Of a stretch of DNA of 64,000 nucleotides, positions 20,026 to 29,352 are shown one piece after another. Below the pieces are notes generated by a model, which saw only the letters and a list, made by a program, of their open reading frames with translations, was not told the DNA's origin and did no database searches. Origin of the DNA: Marinobacter halotolerans (GTDB taxonomy: Bacteria > Pseudomonadota > Gammaproteobacteria > Pseudomonadales > Oleiphilaceae); assembly GCF_008795985.1 (NCBI RefSeq), contig NZ_VMHP01000002.1:1054001-1118000 (forward strand), read 5' to 3'. The translations under genes were made by a program, and so were the position numbers. Each line of letters opens with the position of its first letter. Position 1 is the first letter of the stretch.

Positions 20026-23000
20026 TCAGGCTTCCGCCAGGGCCGCCGCCTCGTCCACATCAACAGACACCAGACGCGAACACCCGGGCTCGTGCATGGT
20101 TACCCCCATCAATTGATCCGCCATTTCCATGGCAATTTTGTTGTGGGTAATGAAGATGAACTGCACCTGTTTGGACATTTCTTTAACCATATTGGCATAA
20201 CGGCCCACGTTGGCGTCGTCCAGGGGCGCATCTACCTCGTCCAGCATACAGAAAGGCGCCGGATTGAGCTGGAAAATCGAGAAAACCAGGGCAATGGCAG
20301 TCAACGCCTTTTCGCCACCGGATAGCAGATGAATGGTGCTGTTTTTCTTGCCAGGCGGTCGAGCCATGATCGCCACGCCGGTCTCCAGCAGATCTTCCCC
20401 GGTCAGCTCGAGGTAGGCATTGCCACCCCCGAAAACCTTTGGAAACAGCGCCTGTAGGCCGCCGTTTACCTTGTCGAAGGTCTCCTTGAATCGCTGACGG
20501 GTTTCCCGATCTATTTTGCGGATGGCGGTGTCCAGGGTTTCCAGTGCTTCCATCAGGTCCTCGTTCTGGCTGTCGAGGTACTGTTTCCGCTCGCTCTGAA
20601 CCTGATACTCCTCAATGGCCGCCAGGTTGATGGCGCCCAGGCGCTGAATCCGCGCGCCGATCTTCTCCAGCTCTTCCGACCAGCTTTGCTCCGAGGCATC
20701 CTCCGGCAGGGAGTCGATCACATCCCGCAGCTGCACGTCCAACTCGTTGAGCTGCTCCAGATGCTGGGTCGCCCGAATCTCCGTGGCCTGGGATTCCATC
20801 TTCACTTTCTCGAGACGGGCACGCACGTCCTGGATCAAATGCTCCACGCGGCTGCGGCCCTGTTCCCGCTCCCGCACTTCCCGGTCAATATCTTCCAGGG
20901 CGTCCCTGGCCACTGACAGCTTCTGCTCTTCGGCAAGACGGCGGTCCAGTAGTCCTTCAAGCTGCATTTGCAGGTCTTCGATGGGCTCCTCGGCGGTTTC
21001 CCGGCTTTCCCGCAGGAAGTCCAGCCTTTCCTCCAGCCGCTCCTTCTGTAACTGCATCCGGTCCAGGGTCTGCTTCAGGCCATCACGCTGGCTGTGTAAT
21101 GATTGCAACTGGAGCTGTAACTGGTGGGCTCGATCACGATCATGGCGGGCTTCCTGCCGCAGTCGGTCCAGGGTTTCCCGCAGGCTGTCACGGCGCTCCA
21201 GCAGTTGTTCTTTCTCTTCATCGCTGGTCTCGGTCTGCGCCAGGGCCTGCTGCCACTCTTCCCTCGCTTCCAGCAGTTGCTCCTGTTGTTCTTCCAGTTG
21301 CAGGGCCAAATCGCTCATGTCTTCGCCAATGCGCTGCAACCGGTCTTCAATCTGTTCGGCTCGTGCCCGTATCCCACTGATTCGGGACGACAGCGAGGAA
21401 AGTTCCCGGTCGATATCCGCCTGGTCCGCCTGGGCCGTTTCCCGGGCAGCCTCTGCTTTTTCGGCCTTTTCCTGGATCTGTTCAAGCTTAGCTTCGGCCG
21501 ATTCCAGGCGGGCCTCGGCTTCCTCAAGCTGTTCGGTCAGTTCCGTGACCTTTTTCTGACGCTCAATCACGCCCACATGAGATGACTCGGAGTCCGGCAT
21601 CAGTATCCAGTCTCTCGACAACCAGGCGCCATCGCGGGTAATGATGCTTTGGCCAGGCTCCAATGATTTGCGGCGTCCAAGCGCATCGTCGAGGGTTTCA
21701 GCGGTGTCCACCAGCGCCAGCACAGACGTAAGGCCGCCGGCGCCTCTCACCTTCGCGGCGAGGCCGCTGTCGCCTGTGGCCGAAGAATTTTCCTGCTCAC
21801 TGACGATGGCCAACCCCCGTGGCGCCTCGGAAAGCGCGCCCTGAAACTGGTCGAAACCGGGCACGCTCATGCCCTGACTGAACCGGCCGATGACCTGTTC
21901 GACGGCATATTCCCAGCCATTGTCGATCTGAAGTCGTTTGGCCAGACGGTCCGTGTCATTGAGATTTTGACCGGATAACCAGGTTTTCAGGGATTCGTTC
22001 TCGCCTCCAAGCTGTTCATCAAGCAAGCCCTGCTGTGAGTCAAGGCTCGCCCGCAAATTCTGAACCGCCTGTCGCGCTTCAGTAGCCCCATTCTCCGCTT
22101 CCCGTTGCTGGTAGCGAGCATCCTGAAGATCGTCCTGCAAACCGGTAATGCGTTCGGCAACCTCCTCACGACGAAGCATCAGTGTTTCCTGCTGCTCCAG
22201 CATGTCATCCAGTTCGTCGCGATCGATCTGTCCATCGAGCAGCGCCCGTTCATCTCCCATGCGCTGCTGACGGTTACGAAGCTGCTCTATCGCCGCCTCC
22301 AGCGATTGAATGCGGGACTGGGAGAGCTCTGCCTGACGCCTGGAATCCGACGCCCGGGCGCTGAAATCTTCCCACTGGTGCTGCCATTCGCTCATGGCTT
22401 CTTCCGCCTGCTGCAGCTTTTCTCCGGAATTCTCAGACGTAAGACTCAGGGACTCCTGCTCCGGCTCCAGCTCATCCAGTTCTTCCTGGATGGACGTCAG
22501 TTTCTGCTCGTCCTGCTCAAGCTCCCGGGCCAGTTCACGCTGGTTCGCCATGGCCTGGTCAAGTTCTGCCGCAGTCTGCCGGCTGCGTTCCTTCTGGTGT
22601 TCCAGGCTCTGTTCAATCCGCGCGATGTCGGCACCGGCTTCATAGTATTTCGCCTGTGCCCGATTGAAGTGTTCGTTGCGCTCCTGGTGGCCTTCCCGCA
22701 GTGACTCAAGAGATGTTTCCAGACTTACACGCTCGGTCAGGTGTTTTTCCAGTTCCAGTTCGGTATCGCGAATGCGGGTACGGGAGCTTTGTAGCTCCTG
22801 GTCCAGGGATTGCCAGCGCAGGACCGTCAGTTCGGCTTTCTTCCGTCGTTCTTCCTGCTTGTAAGCCTTGTATTTCTCGGCGGCCTCGGCCTGGCGCTCA
22901 AGGTGCTGAAGCTGGCGGCCCAGCTCATCCCGCAAGTCGGTCAGACGTTCCAGGTTTTCCTGGGTGCGGCGGATCCGGCTTTCCGTTTCCTTGCGGCGCT

Positions 23001-23523
23001 CCTTATACTTGGATATACCCGCAGCTTCCTCGATATACACTCGCAACTCTTCCGGCTTGGCTTCGATCAGGCGAGAGATCATGCCCTGCTCGATGATAGC
23101 GTAGCTGCGGGGGCCCAGACCGGTGCCCAGGAAAAGATCGGTGATGTCCCGGCGACGACATTTTGACCCATTGAGGAAGTATTCGGACTGCCCTTCCCTG
23201 GACACCCGCCGACGCACGGATATCTCGTTGAAACGGACAAATTCACCGGGTGCCGAGCCATCACTGTTGTCGAACACCAGTTCAATGGAGGCCTGGCTGA
23301 CCGGTTTGCGGGCGCTGGAACCGTTAAAGATGACGTCGGTCATGGATTCGCCGCGCAGATACTTGGCGGAGCTTTCCCCCATGACCCAGCGAACCGCGTC
23401 GATAATGTTCGATTTACCGCAGCCATTGGGTCCAACGACCGACGTCATATTGGTAGGGAAAGGCACTGTGGTGGGATCAACAAATGATTTGAACCCGGCA
23501 AGTTTGATGGACTTGAGTCTCAT
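20026..23523 (-). CDS. smc: Chromosome segregation ATPase SMC
   Basis: Core of bacterial condensin. At 1165 residues it has full length. The Walker A GPNGCGKSN is at 31-39; two long coiled coils (about 170-500 and 670-1000) flank a hinge (about 510-660) with LAIVSEQEN and GGLTSVLALVDTAE; the ABC signature LLSGGEKALTAIAL starts at 1066 and Walker B FCMLDEVDAPLDD has its aspartate at 1095. The partner genes scpA and scpB lie about 3 kb upstream in another operon. Only one base separates the gntR stop from the smc ATG, so the regulator and smc are probably co-translated. Confidence 0.97.
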   Translation of the reverse strand: MRLKSIKLAGFKSFVDPTTVPFPTNMTSVVGPNGCGKSNIIDAVRWVMGESSAKYLRGESMTDVIFNGSSARKPVSQASIELVFDNSDGSAPGEFVRFNEISVRRRVSREGQSEYFLNGSKCRRRDITDLFLGTGLGPRSYAIIEQGMISRLIEAKPEELRVYIEEAAGISKYKERRKETESRIRRTQENLERLTDLRDELGRQLQHLERQAEAAEKYKAYKQEERRKKAELTVLRWQSLDQELQSSRTRIRDTELELEKHLTERVSLETSLESLREGHQERNEHFNRAQAKYYEAGADIARIEQSLEHQKERSRQTAAELDQAMANQRELARELEQDEQKLTSIQEELDELEPEQESLSLTSENSGEKLQQAEEAMSEWQHQWEDFSARASDSRRQAELSQSRIQSLEAAIEQLRNRQQRMGDERALLDGQIDRDELDDMLEQQETLMLRREEVAERITGLQDDLQDARYQQREAENGATEARQAVQNLRASLDSQQGLLDEQLGGENESLKTWLSGQNLNDTDRLAKRLQIDNGWEYAVEQVIGRFSQGMSVPGFDQFQGALSEAPRGLAIVSEQENSSATGDSGLAAKVRGAGGLTSVLALVDTAETLDDALGRRKSLEPGQSIITRDGAWLSRDWILMPDSESSHVGVIERQKKVTELTEQLEEAEARLESAEAKLEQIQEKAEKAEAARETAQADQADIDRELSSLSSRISGIRARAEQIEDRLQRIGEDMSDLALQLEEQQEQLLEAREEWQQALAQTETSDEEKEQLLERRDSLRETLDRLRQEARHDRDRAHQLQLQLQSLHSQRDGLKQTLDRMQLQKERLEERLDFLRESRETAEEPIEDLQMQLEGLLDRRLAEEQKLSVARDALEDIDREVREREQGRSRVEHLIQDVRARLEKVKMESQATEIRATQHLEQLNELDVQLRDVIDSLPEDASEQSWSEELEKIGARIQRLGAINLAAIEEYQVQSERKQYLDSQNEDLMEALETLDTAIRKIDRETRQRFKETFDKVNGGLQALFPKVFGGGNAYLELTGEDLLETGVAIMARPPGKKNSTIHLLSGGEKALTAIALVFSIFQLNPAPFCMLDEVDAPLDDANVGRYANMVKEMSKQVQFIFITHNKIAMEMADQLMGVTMHEPGCSRLVSVDVDEAAALAEA

Positions 23524-23524
23524 G

Positions 23525-24208
23525 TCAGGCGTTCACCCCTGTCTGGAGAATGCTGAGTACCTGATGGCGCTGATGTTCGCCGAATTCGCGGATCACTTGC
23601 TCAAGCCTTTCCGGGTCATCGGCCGTTGCGGCGTCCGCAAGTTGCCTGAAAAACCGGGCCGTTGCTTCCAGTTCGTCACGGAAGTTCTCCAGAGCAACAA
23701 AATAGGTGCGGCTGATTGCCGGCTTGAAGTTCTCAAGGGTTTCCTCGAGAAACGGATTTTCGACCAGATCATAGGCATATCGCATCACCCCGAAACCCGA
23801 CTCAATCACTTTCTCCGCCGCGTCACTGTCGGAGGAATTCAGCGCATCGATAACCGCCTGTAATTCCCTGACCTGCCCCATTACACCAGTCAACTCCTTG
23901 CCAGACCAGCGTTCGAGCACTTTGCGGCCAAGCATGCACAGCAGGTTGATATAAATATCATAAAGGCTATTAACCAGTTCCGGTGTCAGCCGGGAAACTA
24001 CTGCGCCGCGGCGCGGAAAGATTTCCACCAGATGCCTGCGCTGCAGAACCAACAGGGCCTCACGTACCGATCCGCGGCTTACGTTCAGTTCTCCGGCCAC
24101 CCTCAGCTCCTGGATCCTGGAACCTGGCGGCAGATCGCCGGTTACGATCCGCTGGCCAAGGTGCTGGGCAATCTGTTCCGACAGACTTTCGGGGGCCTGA
24201 AACCTCAT
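23525..24208 (-). CDS. GntR-family (FCD/FadR-like) transcriptional regulator
   Basis: Protein of 227 residues: a winged-helix GntR domain (about 8-75; GDLPPGSRIQELRVAGELNVSRGSVREALLVL, split by the turn) and an all-helical FCD-type effector domain (about 85-220) with a conserved His/Asp-type pocket only partly recognisable. FCD regulators sense small carboxylates or lipids, but the ligand here is unknown. It sits directly before smc, as the GntR gene does in Pseudomonas, yet its target is unproven. A perfect 12-bp palindrome lies about 200 bases upstream. Confidence 0.88.
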   Translation of the reverse strand: MRFQAPESLSEQIAQHLGQRIVTGDLPPGSRIQELRVAGELNVSRGSVREALLVLQRRHLVEIFPRRGAVVSRLTPELVNSLYDIYINLLCMLGRKVLERWSGKELTGVMGQVRELQAVIDALNSSDSDAAEKVIESGFGVMRYAYDLVENPFLEETLENFKPAISRTYFVALENFRDELEATARFFRQLADAATADDPERLEQVIREFGEHQRHQVLSILQTGVNA

Positions 24209-24406
24209 AGCTGCGAATTATCCCTTTCCATGGACGCCTGAACGTAAAACACGGGAGTTTATCACAGGCACCGTCGAGCCCAATCCTTTTACCGGGAATT
24301 TCCGGTGCCACCTAACAGCGGAACGAATTTGCCAGATTTTTGGCAGTGGCTGTTCCAGCCCGGTCGATATCATTCAAGTAGTCTCTGGAAGTCCGGTTCA
24401 GAACAT

Positions 24407-24418
24407 TGTTTTAAAACA
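24407..24418. repeat. Perfect 12-bp palindrome TGTTTTAAAACA
   Basis: Located in the 270-base divergent spacer between the GntR gene and the GGDEF gene, followed at once by a partial repeat GGTTTTAAAT. Short AT-rich palindromes are common operator cores. No assignment to a regulator can be made from the sequence. Confidence 0.4.
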
Positions 24419-24480
24419 GGTTTTAAATATTGGCAAGGCCTGTGCTTCGTGTACTGAAAATACTGACCAGGCCGAGAACC

Positions 24481-25413
24481 GTGAAGCAGATTCCGACCAT
24501 TCCAAGATCCGCCCAGAATACCCACAAGCTCGCGACGCTGCTGCAAACGCACAAGCACTGGAGCGAATCTCCGGACGTGCTGACTCGCCTGACCCGCAGG
24601 CTTTCAACGACCCTGAGTCTTGAGATTCAGATGGGCGTGCTCGCGGAAGAAATGGCTTCGGTGATTCCCTTTGACTGCATGACCTACCGCCACAACATTG
24701 CATCGCGGGATTTTGTCTACGCCACAGGCATGGGCGGGCCACACCGCTGTGACTACCGGCTGAATCTTGAAGGTCAGTTCTACGGTTCCCTGACGTTCAG
24801 CCGCAAGAAGCGCTTCACCGAGAAAGAGCTTGAAGGTATCGAACTGATTCTCAGCGCCGCTATCTGCCCGATTCGCAATGCCTGCATGTACATCACCGTT
24901 GAGCAGGCTGCGTTAACCGATTCGCTGACTGGGGTCCCCAACAAACGGGCCATGGACGATGCTTTGGAAAGAGCCACCTCTCTCGGGAACCGGCACGGCC
25001 AGGAACATTCGCTGATTCTTTGTGACCTGGACAGATTCAAAGCCATCAACGACCAACACGGACATGTTGTCGGCGACCATGTGCTGCAGCTTGCCGCCAA
25101 GGAACTGCAAAAAGCGATCCGCACGTCGGACGAGGTATACCGGTTTGGTGGTGAGGAGTTTGCCATTCTGCTGCCCCAGACCAATGAGAGTGACTCCAGG
25201 GCAGTCGCGGACAGAATCCGCCATTTCATGAGCACCATTGTGGTTAACTGTGGCGAATCGAATATCCACGTGACCACCAGTTGCGGTGTTGCGATGCGGC
25301 TTCAGGATGAGGACGCAGGCCAATGGCTGGCGCGGGCTGACGAAGCGCTATACCGCGCCAAGGCCGGCGGGCGCAATTGCACCCGCGTGTCTGCGGCCAT
25401 TGCCAGCAACTGA
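24481..25413 (+). CDS. GGDEF diguanylate cyclase with N-terminal sensor domain
   Basis: Soluble protein of about 310 residues. An N-terminal domain (about 1-140) has GAF-like features (LAEEMASVIPFDCMTYR; LEGQFYGSLTFSRKKRFTEKE) and the GGDEF domain covers about 145-305 (DSLTGVPNKRAMDDALER; YRFGGEEFAILLPQ). The active site is GGEEF and the inhibitory RxxD (RTSD) lies exactly five residues before it, so an active, product-inhibited cyclase is expected. The start is uncertain: GTG 24481 is chosen, but in-frame TTG 24430 and GTG 24442 are possible and none has a strong ribosome site. Convergent with rluB, ten bases apart. Confidence 0.88.
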   Translation: MKQIPTIPRSAQNTHKLATLLQTHKHWSESPDVLTRLTRRLSTTLSLEIQMGVLAEEMASVIPFDCMTYRHNIASRDFVYATGMGGPHRCDYRLNLEGQFYGSLTFSRKKRFTEKELEGIELILSAAICPIRNACMYITVEQAALTDSLTGVPNKRAMDDALERATSLGNRHGQEHSLILCDLDRFKAINDQHGHVVGDHVLQLAAKELQKAIRTSDEVYRFGGEEFAILLPQTNESDSRAVADRIRHFMSTIVVNCGESNIHVTTSCGVAMRLQDEDAGQWLARADEALYRAKAGGRNCTRVSAAIASN

Positions 25414-25423
25414 ACCCGGTTGG

Positions 25424-26395
25424 CTATCCCCGCCGGGTCGTTGGAGTGCCCTTCCTTCCTGACTTCGGTTCCTCATTCGAGGATCCGGTTACCTGCCAAC
25501 GCGGTGTCCCCGGCTTACGCCTTGCAGGTCCGCCCTGCTTTCGACGTTTGCGATCATCCGCTTTCTGTTCTGACGGCGTCTTTGATGGGATATCCACCGG
25601 TGCAAGGTCGACCGACCGGCTGAGTGCGTCAACCGCTTTCTGGTCCAGTTCTTCCCATTTTCCCATGGTCAGCCTGCTCGGCAGGAAAACCGACCCGTAG
25701 CGCACCCGCTTGAGACGGCTCACCCTCACGCCCTGGGATTCCCAAAGACGTCTGACTTCCCTGTTGCGGCCTTCCATCAGGGTGACGTGAAACCACTGAT
25801 TGATGCCTTTGCCACCGGCCTCGGAAATGTCGGTAAAACGGGCAATGCCATCCTCCAGCAAAACCCCTTCGGACAGCCGCTTGATCATGGCATCGTCAAC
25901 TTCCCCGAAGACCCGCACCGCGTACTCCCGATCGACCTGGCGCGAGGGGTGCATCAGGCGATTGGCAAGCTCCCCGTCGGTGGTGAACAGAACCAGCCCG
26001 GTAGTGTTGATATCAAGTCGCCCGATCGCGATCCAGCGGTGATCCGGCAACCTTGGCAGCCGATCGAAGACCGTCGGCCGACCTTCGGGATCACGACGGG
26101 TGGTCACCTCGCCTTCCGGCTTGTTATAGATCAGTACCCGCCGAAGCACTTCGGCACCGGCCGCAATATCCAGGCGCTTTCCGTCCAGCTCGATCCGATC
26201 CCGGATGGAGGCCTTCTGCCCGGGAGTGACGGGCTCGCCATTGATCTGCAACCGTCCGGCTTCGATCCAGCTCTCCACTTCACGCCGGGAGCCGACGCCG
26301 GCCCGGGCCAGAAGCTTCTGGATGCGCTCGGGCTCGTCAGAGCTTGCGGTTTTTGACGCGTTTGATTCCGGTTTTCCGGGGCGATCAGCCGCCAT
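25424..26395 (-). CDS. rluB: 23S rRNA pseudouridine synthase RluB
   Basis: Makes pseudouridine in 23S rRNA (position 2605 in E. coli numbering). An S4 RNA-binding domain covers about 23-80 (RIQKLLARAGVGSRREVESW) and the catalytic domain has GRLDINTTGLVLFT with nucleophile D128. The C-terminal tail from about 255 is long, basic and low-complexity (KADDRKRRKQGG), common in this subfamily. RluB rather than RsuA/RluE is suggested by tail and context after scpB, as in many gammaproteobacteria. Last gene of the trpS-scpA-scpB-rluB run. Confidence 0.92.
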   Translation of the reverse strand: MAADRPGKPESNASKTASSDEPERIQKLLARAGVGSRREVESWIEAGRLQINGEPVTPGQKASIRDRIELDGKRLDIAAGAEVLRRVLIYNKPEGEVTTRRDPEGRPTVFDRLPRLPDHRWIAIGRLDINTTGLVLFTTDGELANRLMHPSRQVDREYAVRVFGEVDDAMIKRLSEGVLLEDGIARFTDISEAGGKGINQWFHVTLMEGRNREVRRLWESQGVRVSRLKRVRYGSVFLPSRLTMGKWEELDQKAVDALSRSVDLAPVDIPSKTPSEQKADDRKRRKQGGPARRKPGTPRWQVTGSSNEEPKSGRKGTPTTRRG

Positions 26396-26428
26396 GAATA
26401 AATCCTTTAGAATGCCGAAGTGGCAATG

Positions 26429-27091
26429 TCAGTGAAGTGTTTGGTTGGACTCGGAGCCCGGATCTTCGGTGGGCTCCCGGCTCTCGTCTGAGTTCGAGCC
26501 TGCATCGAACTCAATTTCAGCCTGCATGTTCTTTTCGATCTCCCGGCCGATCTCTTCCAGATCGCGGATCTCTGACAGCGGTGGCAGCTGGTCCAGGCCC
26601 TGGAGGTTAAAGTAATCCAGAAACTGACGTGTGGTGGCATACATGGCGGGACGACCGGGCACATCCCGATGTCCGACCACTCTTACCCACTCCCGCTCCT
26701 GCAGGGTGCGAATGATGTTGCTGCTGACGGTCACGCCACGAACATCCTCGATTTCGCTTCGGGTTATAGGCTGACGATAGGCAATCAGGGCCAGGGTTTC
26801 CAGCAGCGCCCGGGAATAGCGCTGGGGTTTTTCCTCGAACAGTCGACCGACCCAGGGCGCGAAGGCCTCGCGCACCTGCAACCGGTAGCCGCTGGCCACC
26901 TTTTTCAGCTCGAACCCGCGCCCCTCGCAGGCACTGTCCAGCAAAACCATTACGTGCTCCATGACCTGACGCGCGGGGCGTTCATGCTCGTCAAACAGAT
27001 CCCGCAGCTGATCCAGGGACATGGGTCGGCCCGCAGCCAGCAACGCCGCTTCTGTGATGGCCTGTATTTTCCGGAGATTCTCTTCGTTCAT
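26429..27091 (-). CDS. scpB: Condensin subunit ScpB
   Basis: Winged-helix kleisin-associated subunit of SMC-ScpAB. The 220 residues contain two winged-helix domains (about 5-85 and 90-170) with the conserved RYSRALLETLALIAYRQPITRSEIEDVRG region (positions about 91-119) and VVGHRDVPGRPAMYATT. The C-terminus is acidic and disordered (from about 190). It lies 32 bases after scpA and 33 bases before rluB on the same strand. Confidence 0.95.
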   Translation of the reverse strand: MNEENLRKIQAITEAALLAAGRPMSLDQLRDLFDEHERPARQVMEHVMVLLDSACEGRGFELKKVASGYRLQVREAFAPWVGRLFEEKPQRYSRALLETLALIAYRQPITRSEIEDVRGVTVSSNIIRTLQEREWVRVVGHRDVPGRPAMYATTRQFLDYFNLQGLDQLPPLSEIRDLEEIGREIEKNMQAEIEFDAGSNSDESREPTEDPGSESNQTLH

Positions 27092-27123
27092 AGGCTCTAA
27101 AAATCCAGCTGATGGCTCCTGGT

Positions 27124-27960
27124 TTAACGTGCGGCTCTCGCCCGGACATGAATCGGACCGAGTACTTCCGCCTGAACCACTTCAATGAGCTGTTCTTTCA
27201 CCAGTTCAAGTGTCGCAAGAAAGCTGACAACGACGCCGAGTTTGCCTTCCTCGGCGGTGAACAGGCTTTCGAAGGTCACGAACTGGTCGTCATTCAACAT
27301 TGCAAGGATCGCGGACATTCGCTCCCTTGTGGACAGCCGCTCCCGTTCTACATGGTGACTGGTAAACAGATCCGCCCGGGCCAGAACACCCCGTAACGCC
27401 AAAAGCATTTCCCGTAAATCCACATCCGGATGGGTCTGGCTTGATGGGAGTTGGGGCAGAGCAGCCGACGCGGCAAAGGAATCACGTTCCAGCCTAGGCA
27501 ACTGATCAATATCCTCGGCTGCCTGTTTGAACCGCTCATACTGCTGCAGGCGTCTTATCAGCTCGGCACGGGGATCGATTTCTTCCTCGTCTTCGGATTC
27601 CTGGCGCGGCAACAGCATGCGGGATTTGATCTCCGCCAGGGTCGCCGCCATCACCAGATACTCGGCGGCGAGTTCAAAGCGCATGGCTTCAACCGCGCCG
27701 ATGTAGTCCATGTACTGCCGGGTAATCTCGCTGACATCGATGTCCAGGATGTCCATGTTCTGCCGGCGAATCAGATAGAGGAGCAAATCCAGGGGGCCTT
27801 CGAACGCCTCCAGAAAAACCGCAAGGGCATCGGGCGGTATGTACAGATCATTGGGAAAATCCACCACAGGCTTGCCTGAGACGCGTGCACGTGGCGATTT
27901 GTCTTCCGCCGCAGCAACCGGCTCTTCGAAGGGCGGGCTTCCTGTGGTCTCTTCTGTCAT
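27124..27960 (-). CDS. scpA: Condensin kleisin subunit ScpA
   Basis: Kleisin that bridges the SMC heads. At 278 residues it has an N-terminal acidic extension (1-40), then the conserved N-terminal kleisin region (FLEAFEGPLDLLLYLIRRQN, IDVSEITRQYMDYI, AAEYLVMAATLAEIKSRMLLP) and a C-terminal winged helix (about 215-270; VVSFLATLELVKEQLIEVVQ). Downstream of trpS by 34 bases. Presence of smc, scpA and scpB shows this organism uses the SMC-ScpAB condensin type; MukBEF is not seen in the window. Confidence 0.95.
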   Translation of the reverse strand: MTEETTGSPPFEEPVAAAEDKSPRARVSGKPVVDFPNDLYIPPDALAVFLEAFEGPLDLLLYLIRRQNMDILDIDVSEITRQYMDYIGAVEAMRFELAAEYLVMAATLAEIKSRMLLPRQESEDEEEIDPRAELIRRLQQYERFKQAAEDIDQLPRLERDSFAASAALPQLPSSQTHPDVDLREMLLALRGVLARADLFTSHHVERERLSTRERMSAILAMLNDDQFVTFESLFTAEEGKLGVVVSFLATLELVKEQLIEVVQAEVLGPIHVRARAAR

Positions 27961-27994
27961 GAAATCTCCCGGGGCAAATGTCCCTTAACTCCGT

Positions 27995-29209
27995 CTAGCG
28001 GTAGTTCAGGCCCATGGCAGCCCTGACTTCATCGAGCGTATCCCGGGCGGCATCCCGGGCATGCTCATTGCCTTCTTCAATAATCGCCCGTACAAGATCC
28101 GGGTTGTTTTCGTATTCTGCGGCCCGTTCGTGCAGTGGTTTCTGCTCTTCCACGATGGCATCAATCAGAGGCTTCTTGCAGTCAAGACAGCCAATGCCTG
28201 CCGAACGGCAGCCGGTCTGAACCCACTCCTGCGTCTTATCGTCGGAGTACACTTTATGTAGACCCCAGACCGGACACTTCTCCGGCTCGCCCGGATCGCT
28301 CCGGCGAACCCGTTGGGGGTCGGTCTGCATGGTACGGATCTTTTTGGCAACGCTGTCCGGGTCCTCGCGCAGACCTATGTAATTATTGTAGGACTTGGAC
28401 ATTTTCTGTCCGTCCAGGCCGGGCATTTTCGATTCCGGCGTCAGCAGCGGCTGAGGCTCGGGAAGAATGACTTTGCCGCCGCCTTCAATATACCCGTACA
28501 ACCGCTCACGATCGCCCAGGGAGATGTTCTGTTGTTCTTTCAGCAGCGCGCGGGCAGTCTCCAGCGCGTCCATGTCGCCCTCTTCCTGATACCGCTTTTT
28601 CAGATTGCGATAGAGCTTCGCGTTCTTCTTGCCCATCTTGACGATGGCGCCTTCCGCCTGCTCTTCAAAGCCCGGCTCCCGACCGTAAATGTGGTTAAAG
28701 CGGCGGGCAATCTCCCGGGTAATTTCCACGTGGGATACCTGGTCAGCGCCCACCGGCACGCGCCCTGCCCGGTACGTCAGGATATCGGCGCTCTGCAGCA
28801 ACGGGTACCCCAGAAAGCCGTAGGTGGCCAGATCTTTCTCGCGCAGTTTTTCCTGCTGATCCTTGTAGGTGGGGATCCGCTCGAGCCAGCCCAGAGGAGT
28901 AATCATCGACAGCAGCAGGTGCAATTCCGCGTGTTCAGGCACCTTGGACTGGATAAACATGGTGGATGAACCGGGATTGACACCGGCAGCCAGCCAATCG
29001 ATCACCATATCCCAAACGCTGTGTTCAATACCGCTGGGGTCGTCATAATTTGTGGTTAACGCATGCCAGTCGGCCACGAAAAAGAAACATTCGAATTCAT
29101 GCTGAAGCTTGACCCAGTTTTTCAGGACACCGTGATAATGGCCAAGGTGCAACTTTCCGGTGGGACGCATTCCGGACAGTATCCGCTGCTGGGAATCTAC
29201 AGAACTCAA
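27995..29209 (-). CDS. trpS: Tryptophanyl-tRNA synthetase
   Basis: Charges tRNA-Trp. The 404 residues carry the class I HIGH-type motif HLGH at 21-24 (GKLHLGHYHG) and KMSKS near 270 (GLDGQKMSKSYNNYIG). It is longer than the roughly 330-residue enzyme of E. coli; the extra part includes a late segment with several cysteines (CRSAGIGCLDCKK), a form seen in Pseudomonas-type enzymes. The start is TTG at 29209, supported by AAGGAG eight bases upstream. It heads the scpA-scpB-rluB gene run and has its own promoter. Confidence 0.95.
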   Translation of the reverse strand: MSSVDSQQRILSGMRPTGKLHLGHYHGVLKNWVKLQHEFECFFFVADWHALTTNYDDPSGIEHSVWDMVIDWLAAGVNPGSSTMFIQSKVPEHAELHLLLSMITPLGWLERIPTYKDQQEKLREKDLATYGFLGYPLLQSADILTYRAGRVPVGADQVSHVEITREIARRFNHIYGREPGFEEQAEGAIVKMGKKNAKLYRNLKKRYQEEGDMDALETARALLKEQQNISLGDRERLYGYIEGGGKVILPEPQPLLTPESKMPGLDGQKMSKSYNNYIGLREDPDSVAKKIRTMQTDPQRVRRSDPGEPEKCPVWGLHKVYSDDKTQEWVQTGCRSAGIGCLDCKKPLIDAIVEEQKPLHERAAEYENNPDLVRAIIEEGNEHARDAARDTLDEVRAAMGLNYR

Positions 29210-29236
29210 AGCAAGAACTCCTTTTTATAGAGGTAA

Positions 29237-29258
29237 TCCGCCTTCTTTTAGAGGCGGA
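29237..29258 (-). promoter_or_regulatory. 5' leader stem-loop of trpS mRNA
   Basis: On the minus strand TCCGCCT and AGGCGGA form a perfect 7-bp stem with an eight-base loop. Given the predicted -10 box, transcription would begin at or just before this hairpin. No T run follows, so it is not a terminator; a 5' stem-loop that protects the transcript is a plausible reading. Confidence 0.5.
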
Positions 29259-29264
29259 CGGGGC

Positions 29265-29293
29265 ATTATAGTCTTATGAGGGTCCTGCGATAA
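29265..29293 (-). promoter_or_regulatory. Likely sigma-70 promoter of trpS-scpAB-rluB
   Basis: Minus-strand TATAAT (perfect -10) is preceded at 17 bases by TTATCG (-35, weak). It lies between the sucCD terminator and the TTG start of trpS. Confidence 0.6.
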
Positions 29294-29294
29294 A

Positions 29295-29333
29295 CAAAAA
29301 GCCCCCGGAAGTCCGACAGGCAGACCCGGGGGC
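29295..29333 (-). terminator. Rho-independent terminator of the suc operon
   Basis: On the minus strand GCCCCCGG and CCGGGGGC form an 8-bp GC stem (29301-29308 with 29326-29333) followed by TTTTTG. It lies 19 bases beyond the sucD stop and so ends the sdh-suc transcript. Confidence 0.88.
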
Positions 29334-29352
29334 TTCATGTAAACTGACCGGT

